Source of the DNA: Vibrio amylolyticus
GTDB lineage: Bacteria > Pseudomonadota > Gammaproteobacteria > Enterobacterales > Vibrionaceae
Length of the DNA stretch: 64,000 nucleotides
Assembly (NCBI RefSeq): GCF_023145695.1
Contig: NZ_JAJHVV010000008.1
Span: 62,001-126,000 of the forward strand
Direction of reading: 5' to 3'
The notes beneath the pieces are model-generated. The model was not told the DNA's origin and did no database searches. It saw nothing but the letters and a program-made list of their open reading frames with translations. Within the stretch, counting starts at the first letter, position 1. Every line of letters starts with the position of its first letter. This document shows, piece after piece, positions 43,830 through 52,834 of this stretch. The translations under genes were made by a program, and so were the position numbers.

Positions 43830-45218
43830 CTAGGCCCAAAACAGCATGGCTATTAAGGTTAGCGCTGCGATGCAGGCAATATTGAGTATTATGCCGACAC
43901 GCATCATCTCGTTTTGCTTAATATGACCCGAACCAAATACAATCGCATTAGGTGGCGTCGCGACAGGTAACATAAAGGCACAAGAAGCCGCGACAGCAAT
44001 CAGCACAGAAAGAATAACTGGCGACATACCAAACGCCTCAGCCACGGTGGCAAAGACTGGGATCAGTAACGCTGCACTTGCTGTATTACTCGCAAACTCA
44101 GTAAGAAAGACCACAAATGCCGCCACAACCAAAATGATAACAACGATACCAAGTGAAGAAATCAACCCACTGAGTTCATTAGCCAGAAACACACTGGTAC
44201 CGGTAGCGCGAAGAACGTTACTTAAACAAATACCACCACCAAACAAGAGTAAAACACCCCAATCAGCGGTTTTTTCAATATCTTTCCAGTGGACGACTCG
44301 AGCAAAGTTCACCATTACAATGGCCCCTAGGGCAACAATGGTATCAAACTTAGCGTATCCCCCAATCATGGCATTAATCGGCTTGCTAAATATCCATAAA
44401 AGTACCGTTGCGGAAAAAATGGCTAATGTGACGACCTTACCTTTATCCCATTCAATCGGATTGTGGTTCAATTCGAAATCACCTTTTAAATCGGGCTTTA
44501 TCACCAAGTAAAGAACCAAAATAGCCACAGGCAATAGAATCATCGCCGCAGGGACACCAAACTTCATCCACTCTGTAAATGACAAGCCTACCTCTACCGC
44601 CGCTATTGCATTTGGCGGGCTTCCAACGATGGTAGCGATGCCACCAACACTGGCGCTGTACGCAATACCGAGCAGCACAAACACATACGTTTTGTGCCCA
44701 GATTCAGAGTTTACCTTACTCAAAACACCAAGCACTAAAGGAAGCATCATAGCCGCCGTTGCCGTATTGCTTATCCACATAGATAAACCTGCAGTAACGC
44801 CAAACAACATGAATACCGCAACGCTCATTCGGCCTTTCGCTAAAATCAGCACCTTATCAGCAATCACTTTATCAAGTCCTTGAGTATGCATAGCCGCAGC
44901 TAGTGCAAACCCACCTAGAAATAGAAAAATGATCGAATTAGAAAAGTTATTCAGTGCGGTTTGTGTATCAAACACACCAAATAACACGGCGAGAATTGGA
45001 ACAAGGATAGCCGTCACCGTGACATGCAGAGCTTCTGTTAACCACAGTATTGCGATAAACGACAGCATGCTCAGGCCCAATACGACCTGCGGATCAAACG
45101 GCAATGTTTTGTACATAAAGAGGCACAAAACGATATTTGAAATTATGATGAGGCTATTGCGATTTAAAAACCACTCCCTAGTGTTGGAAGGGAGTGGCAT
45201 ACTGTCATTTCTATTCAT
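43830..45218 (-). CDS. DASS (SLC13) sodium:dicarboxylate symporter, VcINDY-like
   Basis: A 462-residue membrane protein, the same length as V. cholerae VcINDY. Two SNT motifs mark the sodium/substrate sites: [15 protein letters not shown] and [15 protein letters not shown], each facing a helix hairpin, with GSPPNAIA and ATPPNAIVF in the two inverted repeats. Family transporters import succinate, fumarate and related diacids with Na+. Start ATG 45218 has AAGGA 8 nt upstream; the ATG at 45227 sits on that site. Single gene. Confidence 0.9.
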   Translation of the reverse strand: MNRNDSMPLPSNTREWFLNRNSLIIISNIVLCLFMYKTLPFDPQVVLGLSMLSFIAILWLTEALHVTVTAILVPILAVLFGVFDTQTALNNFSNSIIFLFLGGFALAAAMHTQGLDKVIADKVLILAKGRMSVAVFMLFGVTAGLSMWISNTATAAMMLPLVLGVLSKVNSESGHKTYVFVLLGIAYSASVGGIATIVGSPPNAIAAVEVGLSFTEWMKFGVPAAMILLPVAILVLYLVIKPDLKGDFELNHNPIEWDKGKVVTLAIFSATVLLWIFSKPINAMIGGYAKFDTIVALGAIVMVNFARVVHWKDIEKTADWGVLLLFGGGICLSNVLRATGTSVFLANELSGLISSLGIVVIILVVAAFVVFLTEFASNTASAALLIPVFATVAEAFGMSPVILSVLIAVAASCAFMLPVATPPNAIVFGSGHIKQNEMMRVGIILNIACIAALTLIAMLFWA

Positions 45219-45408
45219 TGTTATCATTCCTTAAAGGGCGTGCGACAACAATATGCTTACATACAAATAACGTTTTATATGATTTATTTGGTTAAGTTGT
45301 TAACCACATCATAAGAAAGGTTTTTATGATTAACACGCTGAAATAATTAGAGAATTAAAATAAATTCACCATCACTATTCTTGCCTATTTAACCGATAGA
45401 ACTGTAAT

Positions 45409-46260
45409 TTACTTCATTAAACTGTCAAAACTATCTAAGACTTCCTGGCTCGTCATTACCCTTCCATGACCTTGCCCTTTCGTCGCGCGTAATGTGACAT
45501 TTTTATATTCAGTATCCGCTCGTACAGATACAGAGAAGTCGGCAAACTTGTCTTTTTCATCATGAACAATGATTGTTTTCGATTCGCGCAAACCTAATTT
45601 TTTAAAAGGATCAATCGATTGAAGCGGGTAGTGGTATTGATCTTCAATTTCAGAGACGACTTCTTCAAATAAACGCATGGAGTACCCAGAGCGAGCCACG
45701 CTACCAAATAAGTTATCTAGGTAGTCCAACACCGGAGCAATTAAAATCATCGGACACTGTTGAACCTTTCGATGGCGGCACTCTAGTGACGATGCCGTCC
45801 CCATACTATGAGCAATAAGGCCAGCCAATTCTTCGTCAAAACTGTCTAGGATAGCTTCTAATCCCCGTACAAAAGCAGGGATATGACCATAGGCACCGTC
45901 GCTGTTACCATGTGCAGGATGGTCGTATGCCAATGCCGTGTACCCTCGACCGGCAATATGTTCCATTAAAGGAAAAAACTGACTCGCCGTTCCTGACCAA
46001 CCATGACTGAGCACCCATATTGGACCACAGCCAAGGGTGTAGGTTTTTAGCTCGCCACCAGGCCAGTCTACTTTTCCTTTAACCAACCCTTCAGGTTCAG
46101 TATTTTTAGGTTTACTTCTCACAGGAGTCAACAGTAGCTTTCTTGCGGTTTTTTTAGCGTGTTTTGGGGCTACCGTGTGATGTAGACGGGTAGTCAAATT
46201 CAGCAAACTGCGTTTAACACTAAACTTTGCTGATGTATTGAAATAGATCTTGTCACTCAT
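45409..46260 (-). CDS. Alpha/beta hydrolase
   Basis: A 283-residue alpha/beta-hydrolase fold protein. The oxyanion region is WVLSHGWSGTASQFFP, the nucleophile elbow GLIAHSMGTASS (GxSxG-like AHSMG), the acid probably in IVHDEKDKFADF, and the His in GQGHGRVM. It is cytoplasmic with a basic N-terminus. An esterase/lipase role is likely but the substrate is unknown. A TetR regulator gene lies 83 bp upstream on the same strand and probably controls it. Confidence 0.85.
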   Translation of the reverse strand: MSDKIYFNTSAKFSVKRSLLNLTTRLHHTVAPKHAKKTARKLLLTPVRSKPKNTEPEGLVKGKVDWPGGELKTYTLGCGPIWVLSHGWSGTASQFFPLMEHIAGRGYTALAYDHPAHGNSDGAYGHIPAFVRGLEAILDSFDEELAGLIAHSMGTASSLECRHRKVQQCPMILIAPVLDYLDNLFGSVARSGYSMRLFEEVVSEIEDQYHYPLQSIDPFKKLGLRESKTIIVHDEKDKFADFSVSVRADTEYKNVTLRATKGQGHGRVMTSQEVLDSFDSLMK

Positions 46261-46343
46261 GTTAACTCCTTTACACTGCCATTAAAGAACGACCGTGCTT
46301 TTTTAGAATGTAATAAATTAAATTATTGAAAATAAATAGCTTG

Positions 46344-46934
46344 TTACGCTTTCCACTGAGACAGTAGTCTTCGAACCCCACACCAAAAGTGCTGATAACT
46401 TGCCTCTTCACCACGAATTGAATAGAAAAGGTGAGCACTCAAGTAGAGTCCATACAGTTCAAATACCGCCTGACTCGGCTGAAGATCCTGATGAAACTCC
46501 TTAGTTTCAACTCCTTTCTCAATTTGGATCTGTAAATAATTTATCCAAGTCGAAATCGTTTTCTTCAGTGCAACCTGAGTTTCGCTTGGTGTTGCTGGTG
46601 TATCTTTCCAAGCATCCAAAAACATACAACTGCCTTGAAATGAATGGTTCCAGTTCAACCAGTTATCCATTAAAGCCGTCAGTTTTTTTTCAATACTAAT
46701 GTCTGTTTGTGCTCTAGCTGGAGCAATAACACGCTGTGTGAAGGTCAGGTTAGCGTATTCAAGAACACAAACTTGAAGATTGTCCTTCGAGTTAAAATGA
46801 GCAAATAGACCACTTTTTGACATACCGCACTCTTTTGCTAGCGCTCCAATGGTCAAACTTTCTAACCCGTTGACGCTCGCTAAATCAAATGCCGTACTCA
46901 AAATATGCTCTTTAGTAACTCTTCCTTTGCTCAT
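46344..46934 (-). CDS. TetR family transcriptional regulator
   Basis: A 196-residue TetR repressor. The N-terminal helix-turn-helix is ILSTAFDLASVNGLESLTIG, ALAKECGMSKSGLFAHFNSK, and the C-terminal ligand domain is all-helical. Start ATG 46934 (MSKGRV). A dyad AGCACG-TT-CGTACT (46969-46982) lies 35 bp upstream, between it and the divergent transporter gene, and is a good candidate operator for self-control and control of the hydrolase and transporter. The ligand is unknown. Confidence 0.88.
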   Translation of the reverse strand: MSKGRVTKEHILSTAFDLASVNGLESLTIGALAKECGMSKSGLFAHFNSKDNLQVCVLEYANLTFTQRVIAPARAQTDISIEKKLTALMDNWLNWNHSFQGSCMFLDAWKDTPATPSETQVALKKTISTWINYLQIQIEKGVETKEFHQDLQPSQAVFELYGLYLSAHLFYSIRGEEASYQHFWCGVRRLLSQWKA

Positions 46935-46968
46935 ATTCACCACCACAATGCATTACCTGTTTATATTT

Positions 46969-46982
46969 AGCACGTTCGTACT
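46969..46982. promoter_or_regulatory. Candidate TetR operator
   Basis: AGCACG-TT-CGTACT, with arms matching at 5 of 6 positions, lies in the 119-bp gap between the TetR gene and the divergent AEC transporter gene. The regulator-operator link is inference from position. Confidence 0.4.
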
Positions 46983-47053
46983 TTTTTGCAAATTAAATTT
47001 TAATCGTTTAACAATCTAGGCACAATGGGAAAAGAATATTATCAAGGTCAACT

Positions 47054-48010
47054 ATGAACACACTACTCGAGCAGCTTGCCTTTTCGGCATCGATAACAGG
47101 CCCTATTTGCTTAATGCTATTTCTTGGTGTGTTCCTTAGACGCATTGAGCTCATCAATGAAAATTTCATCGATGTCGCCTCAAAACTCGTCTTTCAAGTG
47201 ACCTTACCTACAATGCTATTTCTTAGCATCGTTCAGTCTGAACATGACTTTTCGACCAGTGGTCGCCTCGTTGTTTTTGGGTTTATTATTAATGTGCTGT
47301 TTTTTATTTTCACCACGGTGACCACAAAAAAAGCATTTCGCGATCCAAAAGATCAAGGCGTGATCATTCAAGGGGGGTTTAGGGCGAACACCGCCATTAT
47401 TGGTTTGGCGTATGTTGCGAATATCTATGGCGACTCCGGCGTTGCACTAGCGGCCATCTATGTCGCTTCAACAACGATGCTATATAATGTTCAAGCCGTT
47501 ATCGCTTTATCTCCCACAGAGAAAGGGGTTGGCCCACAAGCCTTGTCAGTCATAGGGAAAGCCCTTACCCGTAATCCCTTAATTATTTCAATTTTACTCG
47601 GAATTACCGCCTACTTACTCTCTATTCCAATCCCAAAAATGGTGATTGATGCAGGGCAGTACTTTGCAAATATGACTCTGCCACTTGCTCTACTTTGCAC
47701 TGGTGGGTCGCTTAATATCCAATCTCTTAAGCACGATAAGTTACCAACTTGGTTTGCTACCTGCTTTAAATTGGTTCTTGCCCCTTTAACGGCCACTCTG
47801 GCAGCGTTGGCATTTGGTTTTGAAGGTCTGGAACTAGGGCTTATTTTCTTAATGACAGCGGCACCAACCGCAGCAGCTAGTTATGTGATGGCAAGAGCTA
47901 TGGGTGGCAATGCGATTCTTGCCGCCAATATCATTGCACTGACCACAGTGTTATCACTGATTACCTGTACTGCTGGAATTTTTATCCTCTCTTCACTTGC
48001 GCTTATTTAG
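47054..48010 (+). CDS. AEC family transporter
   Basis: A 318-residue protein with about ten membrane segments, of the auxin-efflux-carrier (AEC) family. Typical parts are FIDVASKLVFQVTLPTMLFL near the N-terminus, LPLALLLCTGGSLNIQSL-like mid part, and APTAAASYVMARAMGGNAIL near the C-terminus. Family members carry malate, malonate or other organic acids or export metabolites. It is divergent from the TetR gene and could be its target. Start ATG 47054. Confidence 0.85.
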   Translation: MNTLLEQLAFSASITGPICLMLFLGVFLRRIELINENFIDVASKLVFQVTLPTMLFLSIVQSEHDFSTSGRLVVFGFIINVLFFIFTTVTTKKAFRDPKDQGVIIQGGFRANTAIIGLAYVANIYGDSGVALAAIYVASTTMLYNVQAVIALSPTEKGVGPQALSVIGKALTRNPLIISILLGITAYLLSIPIPKMVIDAGQYFANMTLPLALLCTGGSLNIQSLKHDKLPTWFATCFKLVLAPLTATLAALAFGFEGLELGLIFLMTAAPTAAASYVMARAMGGNAILAANIIALTTVLSLITCTAGIFILSSLALI

Positions 48011-48170
48011 CCTAACAACGATTTGGCCTAGCAATAGTAAAGCCACTATTTCTTGACCACCTAAAGAAAAGCAAAGTAGATAGCAAAAACAACAACAAAG
48101 TGATCTAAGAGCTTGTCATCGCTTAATTAGTTGATAAGTTATCAGTTCATTCACTCTACACTGACTTACT

Positions 48171-49196
48171 ATGTCTTCTACAAATAAAATTGCCAGCTTT
48201 GAACTTGGACGTGTCGTCGCAATGTTGGCTATTCTCTCTATGCACTGCCAACTTTTTCTTGGCTACTTACACTATAATGATGAACCTTGGTTTGGCTATA
48301 TTTTCAACCAAGCCACACGCTTTGCCGTTCCACTGTTTTTCCTGATTTCTGGCTATCTCATTCAACCAAAGTTAACTTCTGCCCCATATGAGACACTCAA
48401 GTCATACTCAAAGCCACTGATTAGAGTTTGGTTAGTTTGGAGCATTCTGAGCCTAGTAATGCCATTTAATCTTGGTGTTGTTATGGAGCACGGCTATATT
48501 GCAGAAAGAACCGGCTACTGGAGCTATTTAATGAGTGCTCCTTTTAATTCCTTACTTGAAGGAGGGCTTGTTCATTTATGGTTTATTCCAGCCTTGATAA
48601 GTGCAATAGCCATCATCGCTTTTCTTGTTCAAAGTAAGCAGTCATCACTGATTATTCCGATCGCTGTGATTTTATACATTTATGGCGTGTTGGCAGGAAG
48701 CTATCAAACCATTACAGAACTAGAGCCGCCATTCTTTACTCGAAACGGGCCATTTTTTGCCACTTTGATGGTAGCGATTGGTTTTGTCATTCGTCAGAAG
48801 GATATTCACTGGAGTAGCTCAAAATCACTAATGGTTGCACTTCTGGGTCTATTTGTTCATATGGGCGAAGCTTGGTACTTACACTCTTTAGGTCAATTAT
48901 TTAACGCCAATGACTTCCTGTTTGGCACTGCTGTTTGGGCTACGGGCTGTTTTTTCTGGTTATTATCAAAGCCAAATCTCGGAAATTCACCTCTTGTCTT
49001 TGCACTGTCAAAGCGTGTTCTCTCGGTCTATGTAAGCCATATGCTTATCATCATTATCATGATTAACGTTGCTGGTTTCTATGAGCTAGAAAATGGTGCG
49101 AGAGATCTAACAGTCTGGCTTGGCTCAGTTTTACTTACTGGCCTATTCGTTCTAGGGTTAGAGAAAACACCACTTAAAAAAGTGCTCTTCCGCTAA
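48171..49196 (+). CDS. Membrane acyltransferase (acyltransferase_3 family)
   Basis: A 341-residue protein with about ten hydrophobic segments of the acyltransferase_3/OafA-NodX-type family: ELGRVVAMLAILSMHCQLFL near the N-terminus (family His in the first segment), FAVPLFFLISGYLIQ, and VHLWFIPALISAIAIIAFLV. Such proteins transfer acetyl or succinyl groups to sugars or lipids. It ends 49 bp before the START-domain gene, so the two may share a transcript with the APE locus beyond. No substrate can be named. Confidence 0.8.
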   Translation: MSSTNKIASFELGRVVAMLAILSMHCQLFLGYLHYNDEPWFGYIFNQATRFAVPLFFLISGYLIQPKLTSAPYETLKSYSKPLIRVWLVWSILSLVMPFNLGVVMEHGYIAERTGYWSYLMSAPFNSLLEGGLVHLWFIPALISAIAIIAFLVQSKQSSLIIPIAVILYIYGVLAGSYQTITELEPPFFTRNGPFFATLMVAIGFVIRQKDIHWSSSKSLMVALLGLFVHMGEAWYLHSLGQLFNANDFLFGTAVWATGCFFWLLSKPNLGNSPLVFALSKRVLSVYVSHMLIIIIMINVAGFYELENGARDLTVWLGSVLLTGLFVLGLEKTPLKKVLFR

Positions 49197-49245
49197 CAAA
49201 GCGCACTTCGTAACGTACACCTCCATACATCTAGAGGAGAAAATC

Positions 49246-49944
49246 ATGACAATGCGATTCCTGTTTTTCTCCTTACTTCTTCCCTCTTTTTTACTTCTCT
49301 CCCCGCTCGCTTATGGTGCCCCTACTGTTGACTGGCAATTTGTAAAAACAGAGGATGCCATTACACTGCATACTCGCCCTCACGAGGGTGGCTTAATTGA
49401 AATCCGCGCTCAAATGTTCATTGAGACCAATTACTCAGCTTTCTTATTACTTTTGGAGGACACTGAACATGTACCAAGATGGATTAATAACGTAGAGAAA
49501 AGCCAAGTTCTACGGCAGATTAGTCCAAATGAAAACGTGGTGTACACTCAGTTTAAAGCGCCGTGGCCAGCGTTAGACCGAGACATGGTTACCTATTCTC
49601 GTTACGATTTTAACCAAGGAGCGTTTGTCTTGCAGATCAACGATGCGCCAAGCATGCTACCTGAACAACCTGGTTATATTCGAATTTTTGACATAGAAGC
49701 AACCTGGACACTGGAAAAACTCACAAACGGCATGACTCATATCGAGTACATTGCTTTTGCTGACCCCTCTGGAATATTACCAGATTGGCTAGTGAATAAA
49801 CTGGCGATCAATAGCGCCTTAAAGACATTTCAAGGGTTACGCACTGAAATCGTTCAATATCAAAATTCCACTCATCCCAATATCAATCATTCCGAATCTT
49901 CACTCATCAACCTAAATATCGATAACAAAGATACAAGCCAATAA
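49246..49944 (+). CDS. Secreted START-domain (lipid-binding) protein
   Basis: A 232-residue protein: signal peptide (FLFFSLLLPSFLLLSPLAYG) then a START/Bet-v1-like lipid-binding domain (about 25-215; VDWQFVKTEDAITLHTRPHE, LLEDTEHVPRWINNVEKSQV, YTQFKAPWPALDRDMVTYSR). The start at ATG 49246 is preceded by GAGGAG. Periplasmic START proteins bind hydrophobic ligands. It borders the APE cluster, convergent with the halogenase-like gene, so a role in carrying a lipid or polyene is possible but only positional. Confidence 0.82.
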   Translation: MTMRFLFFSLLLPSFLLLSPLAYGAPTVDWQFVKTEDAITLHTRPHEGGLIEIRAQMFIETNYSAFLLLLEDTEHVPRWINNVEKSQVLRQISPNENVVYTQFKAPWPALDRDMVTYSRYDFNQGAFVLQINDAPSMLPEQPGYIRIFDIEATWTLEKLTNGMTHIEYIAFADPSGILPDWLVNKLAINSALKTFQGLRTEIVQYQNSTHPNINHSESSLINLNIDNKDTSQ

Positions 49945-49946
49945 AA

Positions 49947-49978
49947 AGGACCCTGATAAAATCAGAGTCCCTTTAATC
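49947..49978 (+). terminator. Bidirectional terminator between START gene and halogenase-like gene
   Basis: AAAGGACCCTGAT / ATCAGAGTCCCTTT, an imperfect stem with a 3-nt loop, A-rich on the left and T-rich on the right, in the 51-bp gap between the two convergent genes. Confidence 0.7.
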
Positions 49979-49995
49979 GTTGAAGCACTAAGTAA

Positions 49996-51240
49996 TCAAG
50001 CCTCTTGACGAATAAACTCCGCTAAGCTGCTCAAACGACGCTTAGAATCCTTTACATATGGATTACTGTCATCCCAAGCATACCCAGCAAGAATAGAGCA
50101 GATCATTTGCTTAATTCGTGCATTCGGATCCTGATGAAAAATCACATCTTGCAGTGAACCGTCATACCAACCTTCGACATAGGTGCGAAACGCATCCACA
50201 CCGATCATCAATGGTGTTGCGTACTCATCATTCCAGTCTACTTTTTCACCCTTCAGCTGACGCGCCACACACTCACTGGCAAATTCAGCCGATTTCATCG
50301 CGATAGTGACACCAGAAGAAAACACAGGATCTAGAAACTCCCCAGCGTTTCCGAGCAGCGCATAATGATCCGTGGCCAGATGTTTTACATTAGCGGAATA
50401 CCCCCCAAGCTCCCCTGCCGGGTTAGGGTAGTCTGCCTGACTTAAAAGTGACGACAACAACGGTTCTTCCTTAACCAGCTGTTGAATCGCTTCGACTCCC
50501 TCTTGAGAGTAATCATCAAAAAACGCTGGTTCACCAACAATGCCAAAAGAACTGATACCATTTGAAAATGGAATCAGCCAGTACCAGACATCGGGATTTT
50601 TGGGGTGAACAGAAACCAAAATCTTGTTTCGATCGTAGTGGTTATGTTGGTGAGTATCGATGTTATCAACAAGGTGAGTAAAGAGAGCTTTTCTTGGTGG
50701 TAAACACGATGGTGTTTCTAAGTCCAATAGCTTAGGTAAGACCCGCCCGAAACCACTCGCATCCAAAACATATTGCGCTTCCATTTGATAACGGTGACCA
50801 GCAGCAGTAACAACACTTAGAATCGAGTGATTCGATTTGAATTCGATACTCTCCAATTCGTGTTGATATCGAATTTCGACACCTAGCTTTTGTGCGCAAT
50901 CGGCCAGAATCTTATCAAAACTACCACGCTGAACTTGGAAAGTAGTGCATGGGCCATCCGTAAATTTATCTTGAAAGTCAAACTCTGTGTAACGACCGCC
51001 ACAACGAAACGCCGCGCCATCTTTAAATTGAAATTGAGCCGCTTCCACGGCGGGTTTCATTCCCGCTTTCTCAATGATTTCCATACAAGCAGGCAGTAGG
51101 CTTTCACCTATCGAAAAACGAGGAAAAGTTGCCTTTTCAATCACTACTACATTAATGCCCTGCTGATTTAATAACGCTGAAGCGACAGAGCCCGAAGGCC
51201 CTGCTCCAACGATAACGACTTGAGCAGATTCTCTTTCCAT
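49996..51240 (-). CDS. Flavin-dependent halogenase-like oxidoreductase in the APE locus
   Basis: A 414-residue FAD enzyme: nucleotide site VVIVGAGPSGSVASALL, the RFSIGESLLP segment of tryptophan-halogenase-like proteins, a Lys in QFKDGAAFRCGG (K73, where phenol/pyrrole halogenases have the catalytic Lys), the halogenase motif WxWxIP (WYWLIP, 219-224), and GNAGEFLDPVFSSG for the flavin pyrophosphate. It lies 15 bp behind the O-methyltransferase gene in a leftward operon beside the APE genes. If active it could chlorinate or brominate the aryl head of the polyene, as xanthomonadins are brominated. A related monooxygenase or reductase is the main alternative. Confidence 0.75.
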   Translation of the reverse strand: MERESAQVVIVGAGPSGSVASALLNQQGINVVVIEKATFPRFSIGESLLPACMEIIEKAGMKPAVEAAQFQFKDGAAFRCGGRYTEFDFQDKFTDGPCTTFQVQRGSFDKILADCAQKLGVEIRYQHELESIEFKSNHSILSVVTAAGHRYQMEAQYVLDASGFGRVLPKLLDLETPSCLPPRKALFTHLVDNIDTHQHNHYDRNKILVSVHPKNPDVWYWLIPFSNGISSFGIVGEPAFFDDYSQEGVEAIQQLVKEEPLLSSLLSQADYPNPAGELGGYSANVKHLATDHYALLGNAGEFLDPVFSSGVTIAMKSAEFASECVARQLKGEKVDWNDEYATPLMIGVDAFRTYVEGWYDGSLQDVIFHQDPNARIKQMICSILAGYAWDDSNPYVKDSKRRLSSLAEFIRQEA

Positions 51241-51255
51241 GATGATACTCTCAGA

Positions 51256-52326
51256 TTAGGACTTGGCTTTAAGTTGCAGCAGCGTATGGCCTAAGCCAAT
51301 ATTGTCTGTGCGCTCGACAACTTCTAAATCAGCCTCTTCCACTATTTCCAAGAAATCCTCACTACGATAAAAACGGCTGTTACCATTCGCAAGACAGGTA
51401 AAATAGAGCGATGTAGCGTTCAAGCTAAAAGCTGCCGCATCATATTTTTGTGCATCCCAGAACAACTCTAATATGTACACTGTTGAGTCTGGCTTAAGCT
51501 GTGCTTTAACACGTTTTAAAATGCTTAGAATTTCCATTGGTGAGAAGCAGTCTAAAAACTGACTCATCCACCAAACATCTGCACTTTCAGGTAAGCTCTG
51601 CTGTTTATCCAACATGTTAGCAGGATAAGGTGTCACACGCTGCTCAAAGCCATGTTCCTTGGCATTTTTCATTGCCATCTCTAACTGTTGAGGTAAATCC
51701 ACGATCGTGACTTCTACCTTCTCATCATGCTGACAACACTGCATCGCCCATTTACCTGTATTACCGCCAATATCAACGATACGTTTAGGTTTTGAAGCGA
51801 AGACTTTTTGAAGCAGAACTGGGAACGAGCGATCTGAATAAAAGTGGTCAAACTTAAACCAGCTCTCTTTCGCTTTTTCCGGCAATCGAGAGAGGCCTTG
51901 ATAAATGGTTTCCCAATCACCAAGCTCTTTGAGTCCCGCAGGTTTTCCCTCTTCAATAGACTCTGTTAGGTGCATCATAGCGGCATAACATACATCAGCA
52001 GTGAAATCTAAATTGGCGTTAGTCATTCCATCGTGAAGCAGGAAAAAACCAAGGTTTGCTAATGAATAGTTAGTGTTATCCCACAATACGATATGCGCGC
52101 TGATCGCCATATCAAGTAGCACTTTCACACCATATTCTGAAACACCTGTTTTCTGTGCGATTTGATCAGCACTCAGCCCTTCATTGCCAGCGTCATCAAT
52201 TGCAGTAAGAATACCTAGATCGCGTAGAGTACGCGCCGTTTGGAATACGATAGGAGCAAACGCTAACTTTTGCGCTTCTGTTTTTGCTTCAAGAGCATTA
52301 TATGGGTCGATATTTTGATTCAACAC
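51256..52326 (-). CDS. SAM-dependent O-methyltransferase of the APE locus
   Basis: A 356-residue class I methyltransferase: an N-terminal winged-helix dimerisation domain (LGILTAIDDAGNEGLSADQI, AQKTGVSEYGVKVLLDMAIS) and a Rossmann domain with motif I RIVDIGGNTGKWAMQC and EVTIVDLPQQLEMA. Methylation of the aryl-ring hydroxyl is a known APE tailoring step, and E. coli and Xenorhabdus APE clusters have such a gene at this end. Middle gene of the leftward operon between the lipoprotein and halogenase-like genes. Confidence 0.88.
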   Translation of the reverse strand: MLNQNIDPYNALEAKTEAQKLAFAPIVFQTARTLRDLGILTAIDDAGNEGLSADQIAQKTGVSEYGVKVLLDMAISAHIVLWDNTNYSLANLGFFLLHDGMTNANLDFTADVCYAAMMHLTESIEEGKPAGLKELGDWETIYQGLSRLPEKAKESWFKFDHFYSDRSFPVLLQKVFASKPKRIVDIGGNTGKWAMQCCQHDEKVEVTIVDLPQQLEMAMKNAKEHGFEQRVTPYPANMLDKQQSLPESADVWWMSQFLDCFSPMEILSILKRVKAQLKPDSTVYILELFWDAQKYDAAAFSLNATSLYFTCLANGNSRFYRSEDFLEIVEEADLEVVERTDNIGLGHTLLQLKAKS

Positions 52327-52350
52327 GGGTAAACCTAATTGATTAAGTGA

Positions 52351-52743
52351 TTATTGAGATGCGGCTAATAGAGACAGTTTTTTCTGAATATCTACATTTA
52401 AGTTGTTAATCCAACGGTTGTAATTGCGATGTATACTGCCATCACTTGCCTTTAGGTTTTTAGATTCAACATAATGAATTGAGTAATACTTGTTGCTATA
52501 CGGGATCTCAATCGTTGCAGAATGTGTGCGAACGTTAACCGTTGCCGTTAGCTTTGCGCTAGCCACTTCATTGATAACCCAACCACGATTCATTGCCGCT
52601 TCTAAAATAGCTGATTTCACTTGCTGCTTATTTAACTCATAGGCAACCGGTGTATCCTCAACGTTCATAATAGGTTGAACTCGACCACATCCTACTAAAA
52701 GAAGCGTCAAAAATAGAGAAATCGCAATTTTAAAGGTTTTCAT
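52351..52743 (-). CDS. Small lipoprotein of the APE locus
   Basis: A 130-residue lipoprotein: lipobox LLLVGC (Cys19) after a hydrophobic signal (FKIAISLFLTLL), then a domain of mixed strands (VAYELNKQQVKSAILEAAMN, RGWVINEVASAKLTATVNVR, TIEIPYSNKYYSIHYVESKN). First gene of the leftward operon, 91 bp from the divergent ketosynthase-like gene. Lipoproteins are common in APE clusters, but no function is known to me. Confidence 0.72.
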   Translation of the reverse strand: MKTFKIAISLFLTLLLVGCGRVQPIMNVEDTPVAYELNKQQVKSAILEAAMNRGWVINEVASAKLTATVNVRTHSATIEIPYSNKYYSIHYVESKNLKASDGSIHRNYNRWINNLNVDIQKKLSLLAASQ

Positions 52744-52834
52744 AACCTCTCCTTGTCTTTAACATATGCTTTGGTATTCACGAATTACTGTGACCCCCTA
52801 GTATTTAGCCAGTAAGAAAACAAATCAATATCTT

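Noticed and set aside
44047..44511. 154-codon open frame opposite the DASS transporter gene
   Set aside because: Antisense shadow; the minus-strand protein has clear SNT motifs and correct length.
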